From contig JAJFFH010000066.1 of assembly GCA_021776735.1 (NCBI GenBank), positions 145,849-209,848 on the forward strand: a stretch of DNA of 64,000 nt, read 5' to 3'. Positions within the stretch are counted from its first letter, which is position 1. Each line of letters starts with the position of its first letter. A model generated the notes under the pieces. It had not been told where the DNA came from, made no database searches, and was given only the letters and a program-made list of their open reading frames with translations. The stretch comes from Planctomycetota bacterium. Lineage in GTDB: Bacteria > Planctomycetota > PLA2. Below, in pieces: positions 24,468-32,696 of this stretch. A program made the translations under genes and the position numbers.

Positions 24468-25723
24468 CGCAGCGTGTCAAACACAGCGCGGCCAGGCGTG
24501 CCGCGCGCGCGTCGTTCGCCGCCGCATCCGCGGTCGCGCTCTATACAGCCGCGGCGTTTGGCCTGTTCATTTACGCCGGGATGGCACCGGCGGTTGCCTG
24601 TCTCGCGGCCGCGCTTGTCGGCGTCGGCATTGCGGCGATCGCGGCGCGCGTCGTTCGGCGTGGCGAGGAGCGGACCAAGGCCGTAAGTTTTGCCCGCGCA
24701 CAACTCGAGACCGCGCGGGACGCCGTTGTACCGGGCACGGCTGGCGCGGATCACGAAACATCGCCGTCCCGCCCCAAGGCTCCGATTCAGCGCGTGGATG
24801 CCAAGCAGGCGTCGCGCGAGATCGGGCGCAAGGGAGCGCCGGCTGCCATGGCGTCCGCAGGCGGCTCGAAAACGGCGCCTGTGGTGGCTAGAATGGGGCC
24901 GCAGAACCGGGACACTGCACTCCAAGACCGCGAGAGCCGCGCGAGTCGCGAGATTCAGGAGGCGCTGCTGCCGCGGGACGTGCCCTTTGTTGGTGGCTAC
25001 CACATCGAGGTCGACTATCAGCCCTGCGGAGCGCTGGGCGGCGACTTCTACGATTTTCGAGAGTACGAGGACGGGCGGCTGCTCCTCACGCTGGGCGACG
25101 TGTCCGGCAAGGGGCCCGCGGGCGCCATCGTCATGGCGATGGTCCAAACGCTGTTTCGCGAGAATGCACCCGTGGCGACCGGTCCGGCCGACCTGCTTGC
25201 GCGGGTCAACGACAGGTTTTCCGGTGCGCTCGGCAAGGGCGTGTTCGTTACCGCGCTGGCTGCGGTTCTCGACCCGCATCGCAACCGGCTCTCGCTGGCG
25301 GGCGCGGGGCATCATCCCGTTCTCCTGCTCAACCCGGCGGAGCGGCGCACGACGCGTGTCGCTGCCCGCGGCCTGGCGTTGGGGCTCGTGGCGGGCGACT
25401 CGTTTGCCCATGCACTCGTTGATACGAGCATCGATTTGGCGCCGGGCGACAGCCTGTTGCTGTTTACGGACGGCGCCACTGATTCCGTCGAGGACTTGGC
25501 GCGCGATGTCGGCGAAAACCGCTTCCTGGCTGCCGCGGCCGCCGCCGTGCTGCCCGGTCCGCACGGCGCCCTGCAACGACTGCGCGACGATCTGTGGAGC
25601 AGCAGCAGCCGCCGCGACGATACGACACTGATGCTTGTGTCACGCGTGGGCGGCGCCGTGTTGGAGCGTGTCACTCCCCAGCGATCCGGCACGGCCCAGG
25701 CGACGCCGCTGGAGGGCTCCTGA
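24464..25723 (+). CDS. SpoIIE/PP2C-type protein phosphatase with two membrane helices
   Basis: 419 residues. Two adjacent hydrophobic helices (about 20-65), then a linker that contains a degenerate dispersed repeat, then a SpoIIE-type PP2C domain from about 165. Metal-site motifs are visible: CGALGGDFYDF, LGDVSGKGPAGAIVMAM, AGAGHHPVLLL, LLLFTDGATDS and RRDDTTLMLV. Such phosphatases dephosphorylate STAS proteins, so this one likely opposes the HU-fused kinase on the STAS protein. It is the last gene of the four-gene operon. Confidence 0.9.
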   Translation: MTQRVKHSAARRAARASFAAASAVALYTAAAFGLFIYAGMAPAVACLAAALVGVGIAAIAARVVRRGEERTKAVSFARAQLETARDAVVPGTAGADHETSPSRPKAPIQRVDAKQASREIGRKGAPAAMASAGGSKTAPVVARMGPQNRDTALQDRESRASREIQEALLPRDVPFVGGYHIEVDYQPCGALGGDFYDFREYEDGRLLLTLGDVSGKGPAGAIVMAMVQTLFRENAPVATGPADLLARVNDRFSGALGKGVFVTALAAVLDPHRNRLSLAGAGHHPVLLLNPAERRTTRVAARGLALGLVAGDSFAHALVDTSIDLAPGDSLLLFTDGATDSVEDLARDVGENRFLAAAAAAVLPGPHGALQRLRDDLWSSSSRRDDTTLMLVSRVGGAVLERVTPQRSGTAQATPLEGS

Positions 25724-25882
25724 TAGGTTCGCGGTAGTGCGTGGCCAGGTTCCCCGGCCTTTTTTCGGGAAGACCTGGGCTTGCGCGCCCAGAATCGTCT
25801 ACACTTTGCGCTACGCCGGTTTGAGAACTGCACCTGGGTGATGATGACAACGGCACCGGTATTCGTCCGACTAGTGTCTTGG

Positions 25883-25938
25883 CATCAACGGCTGACGCCG
25901 TTGATGAGTGTCTTTGGCTCAACGGCGCACGCCGTTGA
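25883..25938. repeat. Two tandem inverted repeats (REP-like)
   Basis: CATCAACGGC-TGAC-GCCGTTGATG (25883-25906) and TCAACGGC-GCAC-GCCGTTGA (25919-25938) are near-copies of one hairpin. Each is preceded by a GTGTCTT(T)GGC-like sequence. They resemble repetitive extragenic palindromes. Confidence 0.75.
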
Positions 25939-26099
25939 TGCGTCTCTGTCAAACTGAATCTGCGGTCGAGCCAGGGTTGTCCCTCCTCGGAGGGTCGTAA
26001 AAACGACACCTTCACTCCATACCATTACCCTATTCTCAATTCTCAGACTGTTTTCCCTGGCTCGCCATTTAATCCGCACATCGACCAGCCGATTGAACA

Positions 26100-26124
26100 G
26101 CCGTCCTTAACGGGCGGCTTTTTT
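26100..26124 (+). terminator. Rho-independent terminator
   Basis: Stem GCCGTCC / GGGCGGC with loop TTAAC, followed by six T. It reads rightward, about 380 bases beyond the phosphatase gene, so it ends either a long 3' tail or a separate short transcript. Confidence 0.75.
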
Positions 26125-26128
26125 CGTG

Positions 26129-26908
26129 TCAATCCCGCAGGGCGCGCACGAACGAGCGGACGCGAGCGGCATCGACCGCGTTGCTCGTTCGGCCGCCGCG
26201 TTTCAGGGCGGTGCCGACGATCAGGCCGTCGGCGATTTCGAGCAGCGCCGCAGCGTTTTTTTTCGTGGCGCCGCTGCCGACGAGCAGTGTCGTCTTGGGC
26301 GCTGCGCTCCGGACGCGTTCGAGGTCGGCGGGATCGGTCGGATGTCCGGTCGCCGAACCGGACACGATCACGCCGTCCGCGCCCGCACGTTCCACCAGGT
26401 CCGCGGCGGTGCGGCCGATATCGGTCGGCACGAGCGGGGCGGCGTGTTTGACGTGCACGTCGGCCCAGATGCGGATGCCTTGGGCGCCCAGCGCCGCGCG
26501 GGCGCGCAGGGTCGCGGCGGCTTCGCCTTCGACAAGGCCCTGGTCCGTGGCCATCACGCCCGCGTGAACGTTGACGCGGATGAACGAGGCTCCGGTGGCG
26601 ACGGCCACGCCGAGGGCGGCGCGCGCGTCATTGCGCAGCGCGTTGACGCCGACCGGGAGATCGACCGTATCCGCGACCGCGGCAGCGCAGCGAGCGAGCG
26701 CCGCGATGGTTTCGGGCGGCAGTCCCGACTTCAAGAACGGTGCGTCGCCGTAGTTCTCGACGATGACCGCCGCCGCGCCCCCTTTTTGATACGCTGCGGC
26801 GTCACGCACCGCCCGGCGGATGATGGCGTCCATGCCGCCGCCGTAGCCGGGACTCCCTGGCAGGGCCAGCAGATGGACGACTCCGACTAAACGCCCTCTC
26901 GACAGCAT
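26129..26908 (-). CDS. BtpA/SgcQ family TIM-barrel protein
   Basis: 259 residues with the BtpA signatures VGVVHLLALPGSPGYGGGMD, GAAAVIVENYGDAPF, VGVNALRNDARAALG and GADGVIVSGSATGHPTD. The family includes the cyanobacterial photosystem I biogenesis factor BtpA, but most members are in non-photosynthetic bacteria with unknown, probably sugar- or nucleoside-related activity. No photosynthesis genes are here. It is divergent from the M1 peptidase, with 23 bases between starts. Confidence 0.9.
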   Translation of the reverse strand: MLSRGRLVGVVHLLALPGSPGYGGGMDAIIRRAVRDAAAYQKGGAAAVIVENYGDAPFLKSGLPPETIAALARCAAAVADTVDLPVGVNALRNDARAALGVAVATGASFIRVNVHAGVMATDQGLVEGEAAATLRARAALGAQGIRIWADVHVKHAAPLVPTDIGRTAADLVERAGADGVIVSGSATGHPTDPADLERVRSAAPKTTLLVGSGATKKNAAALLEIADGLIVGTALKRGGRTSNAVDAARVRSFVRALRD

Positions 26909-26931
26909 CCCGGCAGTCTATACTGCCGCCC

Positions 26932-29175
26932 GTGCGGACCCGGTCGATTCTTCTTCTTGTTGTCCTCGCCCTGTGGCTGTTCGGATCCGAGCGCGTCAAC
27001 GTGAACGCGGACGCGCCGAAGCGTTCCGCGCGCCTCGTGTCGTACACGATTCGGGCCGACCTCGATCCCGCCCGCAAGGCCATCACGGGCGACATGGATT
27101 TCGTTTGGAAAAACCCGACGGACGAGCCGGTCGACCACCTGTTTTTCCACCTGTACCTGAACGCGTTCGCGAGCAAGGACTCGACGTACCTGCGGGAGGC
27201 GGCGGGCAAGGGCAAGGCGGGCAGCAGTTGGAAAGAGGAACACGCCGGCTCGGTGCGCGTGGTCTCGATGCAGCGCGAGGACGGTGACGAGTTGTGGACG
27301 AACGAGCGGCGCACGTTCGTTGCGCCCGACGACGGCAACGAAAAAGACAGGACGCTGGCGCGGGTGCAGCTTCCCGCTCCCGTCGGCCCCGGCGATTCGC
27401 TGTCGCTGCGTATTCGTTTTGTCTCGCACATGCCGCGCGTGATGCACCGGACCGGCTGGGCAGGCAACCCCGACGATCCCGACGACATGTTTTTCATGGT
27501 CGCGCAGTGGTTTCCGAAGATCGCAGTCGTTTCGCGCGGCGCGGACGGCAAACCACACTGGAACGCGCACCAGTTCCACAAGAACACCGAGTTCTTCTCC
27601 GACTACGGCACCTACCTCGTCTCGATCACGGTGCCCGAGGGTTACGTGGTCGGCGCAACCGGCAAGGCGACGGCGGCACCAACCAAGGTCAGCGACGGGC
27701 GCGTGACGTGGGTCTTTGCGCAACAAGACGTGCACGACTTTGCGTGGACCGCGTCGCCGCACTACGTCGTGCGCGACTTCACGTGGGACTTCGCCGGGTT
27801 CCTCGAGTACGCCCCGCCGGCCATGGCGAAGAACCTCGCCGCACTACAGGAACGGACGGCGATGCACCTGGGCCGCCCGGCCGCCGAGATCCGTCCGCAA
27901 AAGAAAGTCGCCGTCCGTTTGCTGTTGCAGCGGGATCATGCGGACCTCTCCGAGCGCTTCTATCGCGCGGTTGGAGCGTCGCTGTGCTGCTACGGCCTCT
28001 GGTTCGGCGAGTATCCGTACGACACGCTGACGGTTGTCGTGCCTCCGAAGGGCGGCGGGGCGGCGGGCGGCATGGAGTACCCGACGCTGATCACGGTGTG
28101 GGGGGATCGGCTCGCGCCCGACTATTCGACGGGCATGGAAGGCGTGACGATTCACGAGTTCGGACACCAGTATTTCTATGGGCTCATCGGCACCAACGAG
28201 TTCGAGGAGGCCTGGCTGGACGAGGGGTTCACGTCGTACACCGACGCGCGCGTGTTCGAGGTGGCGTACGGCGCCGGCTCGACACGCACGCGCTACCCGC
28301 CGTTTCACACTCCGTTTCACCGGCCGTTCGCGGCGCCGCGCGTGTTTTCGCGCGTGGCCAAGGTGCTCGGGCTCGACTCGTGGCTCGGCAAGGTGCCCGT
28401 GCCGTGGGAGGCGCCCTCGTCGCTGGCGGCGGCGCCGAAGCCCAATCCGTGTTACGACTACCTGCGCGAGCTGCCCGCGCTGCATCTTCCGGCGCGCGTG
28501 CCCGTGCCCGCGCCGCTCTCTCGACGCAACTGGTGGCTTGGGCGGCGCACCGACGACGCGATGGTCATGCCCGGCTGGCACTTCGCTTCGCGTGGCGACT
28601 ACGCGGTCAACGCCTACGGCCGGCCGACGCTGTTCTTGTATTGCCTGCGCGGGTTGATGGGGGAGGCGGCGTTCGACCGGGCGCTGCGCGAGTACGCCAC
28701 GACATGGCGCTTCGGTCACCCGCGCACCGAGGACCTGATGACGATTCTGTCCCGGCACGCGGCGGGCCTGGACGGGTTCCTGCGCTCGATGACCGACGGC
28801 GCCGGGCGGTTCGACGCCGCGATCGTTGCGGCGAGCCAGCGCAAGCGCGAGGACGGCCAGTGGGTGTGGGAGGTGCGCGTGCAGCGGCGTGGAAGCGTGC
28901 CCGTGCCCCTGGAGATCGAGGTCGACGGCGAGACGACGTGGCGCTGGGACAGCCGGGCGCGGGCGACGACGCAGACGTTTCGCGCGGTGCGCAAGACGAA
29001 GATGGGCGTCGTGCGGCTCGGGCCGGACTGGATGCGTGCGCTCGACGCCGACCTGTCGAATAACGCGCGGGTGGTCGAGGGGCCGCCCGATCGGCGCGCC
29101 GCGCTCGCCCTGGCCGTGCAGTGGTCGTTGTTTGCGGAGGAGATCGTGCGGTCGCACGCGGGGTTGGGCCGGTGA
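26932..29175 (+). CDS. M1-family zinc metallopeptidase, exported
   Basis: 747 residues from a GTG, with an N-terminal hydrophobic export signal. The M1 features are present in order: the substrate motif AGGMEYPTLITVW, the zinc site TIHEFGHQYFYG (His 408 to His 412) and the third ligand in NEFEEAWLDEGFTSYTD. M1 enzymes remove N-terminal residues from peptides. An inverted pair of dispersed repeats at 27848 and 27905 encodes ERTAMHLG and KVAVRLLL in the region just before the catalytic domain. The stop overlaps the next gene by GTGA. Confidence 0.9.
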   Translation: MRTRSILLLVVLALWLFGSERVNVNADAPKRSARLVSYTIRADLDPARKAITGDMDFVWKNPTDEPVDHLFFHLYLNAFASKDSTYLREAAGKGKAGSSWKEEHAGSVRVVSMQREDGDELWTNERRTFVAPDDGNEKDRTLARVQLPAPVGPGDSLSLRIRFVSHMPRVMHRTGWAGNPDDPDDMFFMVAQWFPKIAVVSRGADGKPHWNAHQFHKNTEFFSDYGTYLVSITVPEGYVVGATGKATAAPTKVSDGRVTWVFAQQDVHDFAWTASPHYVVRDFTWDFAGFLEYAPPAMAKNLAALQERTAMHLGRPAAEIRPQKKVAVRLLLQRDHADLSERFYRAVGASLCCYGLWFGEYPYDTLTVVVPPKGGGAAGGMEYPTLITVWGDRLAPDYSTGMEGVTIHEFGHQYFYGLIGTNEFEEAWLDEGFTSYTDARVFEVAYGAGSTRTRYPPFHTPFHRPFAAPRVFSRVAKVLGLDSWLGKVPVPWEAPSSLAAAPKPNPCYDYLRELPALHLPARVPVPAPLSRRNWWLGRRTDDAMVMPGWHFASRGDYAVNAYGRPTLFLYCLRGLMGEAAFDRALREYATTWRFGHPRTEDLMTILSRHAAGLDGFLRSMTDGAGRFDAAIVAASQRKREDGQWVWEVRVQRRGSVPVPLEIEVDGETTWRWDSRARATTQTFRAVRKTKMGVVRLGPDWMRALDADLSNNARVVEGPPDRRAALALAVQWSLFAEEIVRSHAGLGR
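27848..27865 (+). repeat. Dispersed 18-base repeat, copy with exact core
   Basis: Left arm of an inverted pair within the M1 peptidase gene. Confidence 0.85.
27905..27922 (-). repeat. Dispersed 18-base repeat, two core mismatches
   Basis: Right arm of the inverted pair; GTCGCCGTCCGTTTGCT matches the outer part of the consensus exactly. Confidence 0.7.
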
Positions 29176-30185
29176 AAGACGCCCTGAAAGACGTTGGCGT
29201 CTCGCTCGCGCATGGTCTGCGGGCGCCGCTCGTGCGCTGGCGGCTTGTGCTTGTCCTGTGGCTGTCGCGACTGCTCCCGATCGTCGTGGTCTTAGGCCTG
29301 CCGCTGTACCAATCGATCGGGCAGAGTGTCGGGCGGCATCCCGACGCAGGGCACCTTCTCGAGCCGGAGGCGGATTCGACCGGCTTCTTCTTCGCGTGGA
29401 CCTCGGACTTTTTTCGCGACACGATGCCCGACGTACCGGACCGCCTGTTCTGGCTCGTCGTGGTGGCGTGGTTTGCCGTCGTGTTCTTTGCGGGCGGCAT
29501 TGTCGGCCGGCTCGTGCGCCTGTCCGAGGCCGCGCCGGTGTCCGATGCGGAGTACTTGCCGGAGCATGAGAATGATCCCGGTTTCATGATGGACTGCGGG
29601 CGGTACTTCGGGCGCTTCTTGCGCCTCGCCGTGCTCTTGGTCGTGCTGGCACATGTGATCGACTATGGACTGAACGGGATTCTCGCCGAGTCGCAGGCGA
29701 AGCGCGCGATGGTGCACCACACCCAGGACTTCGTGATCCAAAAAACGCTGGCGCGTGGACTGCTCAGCCTCGTGGGCGTTTGGCTTCTCGGTTTGATCGC
29801 CGCCTACACGCAGATCCACATGGTGATTTCGGACCGCGCTTCGGCTGTACTCTCGTTCCTGCGCGCCGTACGAATTGTCCTGCGCCGCCTCTTGTCGGTA
29901 CTGCTCGTGGAGTCGGGCATGCTCGCGCTCGCCGGTCTGGCGGCTCTGGCCGCGTGGCTGCTGCCGCGCGCGGTGCGCCCCGACGCCGGATCCACCGGAT
30001 TGGGAATCGGTCTCTTTGTCGTCGTCGCTGCGGTTGTGTCGTACCTGCGCAGTGGAGTCGAGGTCGGCGCCATGGAGGCCCGCGTACGCTTGGTCGGCAG
30101 CGGAGAGCGTCTCGAAATGGAACAGTTGGAGGAGCAGCCCGAGGAGCTTGCACCGCCGGACGATCCCGAGCAGCTAGCCGGATAA
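29172..30185 (+). CDS. Integral membrane protein, unknown function
   Basis: 337 residues with about six hydrophobic segments (for example LVLVLWLSRLLPIVVVLGLP, LFWLVVVAWFAVVFFAGGIV and RLAVLLVVLAHVIDYGLNGI) and an acidic tail. No transporter signature is recognised. It begins with a GTG overlapping the M1 stop, so it is coupled to that peptidase and probably shares its envelope role. Confidence 0.75.
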   Translation: MKDALKDVGVSLAHGLRAPLVRWRLVLVLWLSRLLPIVVVLGLPLYQSIGQSVGRHPDAGHLLEPEADSTGFFFAWTSDFFRDTMPDVPDRLFWLVVVAWFAVVFFAGGIVGRLVRLSEAAPVSDAEYLPEHENDPGFMMDCGRYFGRFLRLAVLLVVLAHVIDYGLNGILAESQAKRAMVHHTQDFVIQKTLARGLLSLVGVWLLGLIAAYTQIHMVISDRASAVLSFLRAVRIVLRRLLSVLLVESGMLALAGLAALAAWLLPRAVRPDAGSTGLGIGLFVVVAAVVSYLRSGVEVGAMEARVRLVGSGERLEMEQLEEQPEELAPPDDPEQLAG

Positions 30186-30237
30186 ATGCCCGGTATCTAA
30201 GGACAGGCGCCCGCCGCGCCGAAAAGGAAGTGCGGCG

Positions 30238-32505
30238 ATGAGTAGGTTTGACCGGGTGCGAAACCTCCTGCGGACGAGGATCGTCTACTGGGGCCCCCAG
30301 GGCTCCGGCAAGACGGCAAGCCTCGCGACGCTCTTGCGCTTTCTCGATCCCGAGGAGCAGGGGCGGCTGTACAGCGTGGCCGAGGAAGATGGCGGGACGC
30401 TCTCGTTCGACCTGCTGCCGGTCGAGGGGTTTCGGCTTGGAACCCAGCGCGTGCAGATGCGGGTACTTGCCGTGCCCGGTGATCCGGAGCGGGCGGCCGC
30501 GCGCCGCGCCCTCGTGGGCGAGGCGGACGCCGTCGTGTTCGTCGCCGACTCGCGGCCGGAGGCGGCCGATCGCAATCGCGCGAGCAAGGGCGAGTTGGAC
30601 GCCGCGCTACGGGCGGAGGAGCGCGCCGGCATCCCGATCATCTGCGCGTGCAACCACCACGATCATCCGTCGGCGCGGCCGGTTTCGGCCCTCTGCCAGG
30701 AGCTGGGGCTGCCCGCCGGTGTCACGTTCGAAGCCTCGGCGACCGATGGCCGCGGCGTGTTCGAAGCGTTCGCCGAGGTCTTCTCGCAGCTCCTCCAGTC
30801 GCTTGTCGCGAAGCACTCCGTGATCGGAGCGGCGCGCGAGGGGCTCACGCCGACGTTGATTCTGCCGCAGTTGGCACGCGGTGCCGCGATGCGGCGGTTG
30901 AAGGGCCGCGGCGAGACCCGGCACGTCCAGCTCCAAATCCCGGCCAAGGCCGACGACACGTTCGCCTCGCTGCACGCACAGCTCGGGCTTGTGGAACAAC
31001 ACATCGCCGCCGACGCGCGCAACCTCAAGCTCGACGAGCGCAACCGGGAGCTGATGGCGATCAACCGCGTCGCCCGCTCGATCCTTTCGGCGATGGATCC
31101 CGAGAATCTTCTGGTCGTCCTGCTCGACTCGACGGCGGAACATCTCGGCATTGCCTACGGCACCTGTGTACTGTTCGATCCGACCGAGCAGGGCGCGCTG
31201 CGTACGCACGTGCTCGGCTTCGGGCGCGATCCCGCGCTGCGCCTCTCCGATGCCGCCGCGCGCGGCTTCTTCGAGCGGCTCAAGCAGTCGGACGGCCCCG
31301 TCCCCGGTGACGAAACGCGCAATCCCGAGTTGCTAGCGTCGCTACAGCAGGTCGATCGGCGGGTGAAGCGCGCCCTGTTTCAGCCGATCAAGAACGACCT
31401 CGGCCGCCTGCTCGGCTGGCTCGGAATCTACGCGACGGACGACGAGCCGCCGTTGTCGACCCAGGAACTCCTGTTCTTGTCGTCGATCTCCCGGCTCGCT
31501 GCGCTCGGCCTGGATCAGATCGTCCAGGTGGATGAATTCCGGGGTGCCCAACAGCAGCTCGAGGACGTCGTGAAGGAGCGGACCGGCAAACTCGAGATGG
31601 CGAACGCGAAGATTCGCGCGCTCAACCGCGGCATGGAATCGCGCGTGTCGGAACGGACCCGCGCGCTCGAGGACGCCAACCGCAAGCTGCGCGCGGCCCG
31701 CGCCGGAGCCGTCACGTCCGCCCGCACGCGCGGAATGGGCGAACTCGCGGCATCGTTCGCGCACGAAGTGACCGAGCCCGTCGGTTCGCTGGCCGAGCAC
31801 CTCAAGTCGATGCAGGAAAACCTGGACGACCTGAAGGCACGCATCGCGCCCGCGGTGGACCAGAACTCCGGCGCCCTCGGCGCACTCGGAGCGCTCGAGG
31901 ACTGGGAAATCCGCCTTGAGGAGACGCTGCGGAGCACAAGGCGCATGGAGAACATCCTGCAGAGCCTGCGCCGATTCGGCGACGCGGCAATGCCGGAGGG
32001 GCGCTTCTCCCTGAATGCCGTCGTGGCCGATGCGGTTACGCTGCTCGAAGAGCGCATCCGCAACCAGGCCGAGCTTGAGCTGCACCTGGGCACGCTGCCG
32101 GACGTGACGGGCAAGGCCCGTGAACTCGGCCATGCAGTCCTCGCGCTGCTGACGAACGCCATCGAGGCGCTCGAACGCAAGGGTCTCCGTGGCACGCTCA
32201 CCGTGACCACGTTCCATTCGGGCGAAAAGGTCACGCTGGTCGTGCGCGACGACGGCGCCGGCATCGACGAGTCGATTCTCAACACTGTCCTCGAACCGTT
32301 CGTCACCACCAAGACCGAGCGCGGCGCCGGACTCGGGCTGCATGCCGCGACCAAGACGGTGAGCGAACACGGCGGCACGATCAAGGTCCGCAGTAAGCCC
32401 CACGAGGGCACGTCGGTGACGATCCTCTTGCCGGAAGCGGAAGCCGAAGAAGTCGCCACGGAATCGGACGCCACCGACACGGCGCGCACCAGCTCCGAAA
32501 CGTAG
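30238..32505 (+). CDS. MglA/Arf-like GTPase fused to GAF-like and histidine kinase domains
   Basis: 755 residues. Residues 12-195 form a small GTPase of the MglA type: P-loop GPQGSGKTAS (19-28), TLSFDLLPVEGF, VLAVPGDPER in the switch II place, EADAVVFVADS, and NHHD at the guanine-specificity site (normally NKxD). A GAF-like sensor region lies at about 280-430 and a coiled coil at 435-495. The kinase follows, with H box ELAASFAHEVTEPVG (His 509), N box LLTNAIEAL, G1 VRDDGAGI and G2 GAGLGLHAATK. GTP state could therefore gate kinase output. No membrane segment is present, and no response regulator gene is adjacent. Confidence 0.85.
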   Translation: MSRFDRVRNLLRTRIVYWGPQGSGKTASLATLLRFLDPEEQGRLYSVAEEDGGTLSFDLLPVEGFRLGTQRVQMRVLAVPGDPERAAARRALVGEADAVVFVADSRPEAADRNRASKGELDAALRAEERAGIPIICACNHHDHPSARPVSALCQELGLPAGVTFEASATDGRGVFEAFAEVFSQLLQSLVAKHSVIGAAREGLTPTLILPQLARGAAMRRLKGRGETRHVQLQIPAKADDTFASLHAQLGLVEQHIAADARNLKLDERNRELMAINRVARSILSAMDPENLLVVLLDSTAEHLGIAYGTCVLFDPTEQGALRTHVLGFGRDPALRLSDAAARGFFERLKQSDGPVPGDETRNPELLASLQQVDRRVKRALFQPIKNDLGRLLGWLGIYATDDEPPLSTQELLFLSSISRLAALGLDQIVQVDEFRGAQQQLEDVVKERTGKLEMANAKIRALNRGMESRVSERTRALEDANRKLRAARAGAVTSARTRGMGELAASFAHEVTEPVGSLAEHLKSMQENLDDLKARIAPAVDQNSGALGALGALEDWEIRLEETLRSTRRMENILQSLRRFGDAAMPEGRFSLNAVVADAVTLLEERIRNQAELELHLGTLPDVTGKARELGHAVLALLTNAIEALERKGLRGTLTVTTFHSGEKVTLVVRDDGAGIDESILNTVLEPFVTTKTERGAGLGLHAATKTVSEHGGTIKVRSKPHEGTSVTILLPEAEAEEVATESDATDTARTSSET

Positions 32506-32530
32506 GTTCGCCGCAGCAACCCGAACCGCA

Positions 32531-32548
32531 GCGAACGGACGGCGATGT
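32531..32548 (+). repeat. Dispersed 18-base repeat, copy with exact core
   Basis: GCGAACGGACGGCGATGT, in the 191-base gap after the GTPase-kinase gene; nothing else is recognised in that gap. Confidence 0.9.
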
Positions 32549-32696
32549 CCGGCGCGAATGGGCCGCAACATGAGGCCACCCGTTCGGGCCAGTGAGGCCT
32601 TTTCCAATCTGCGGGTGCCGCGATGTCGGCAAGTGCGCCCTTGGAGGCTGGTTCTTCGACGAACTGGCGACCCTGGCCCGGGCTAACGGTCCGATT

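Larger units (their letters stand above)
25724..26128. other. Gene-poor region with tandem hairpins and a terminator
   Basis: About 400 bases without a supported gene. The middle has two tandem hairpins, the right end a rho-independent terminator, and the part at 26000-26100 is distinctly less G+C-rich than its surroundings. A short untranslated RNA ending at the terminator is possible. Confidence 0.5.

Noticed and set aside
26129..26908. BtpA-like protein as evidence for photosynthesis
   Set aside because: The family is widespread in non-photosynthetic bacteria and no photosystem genes are present.
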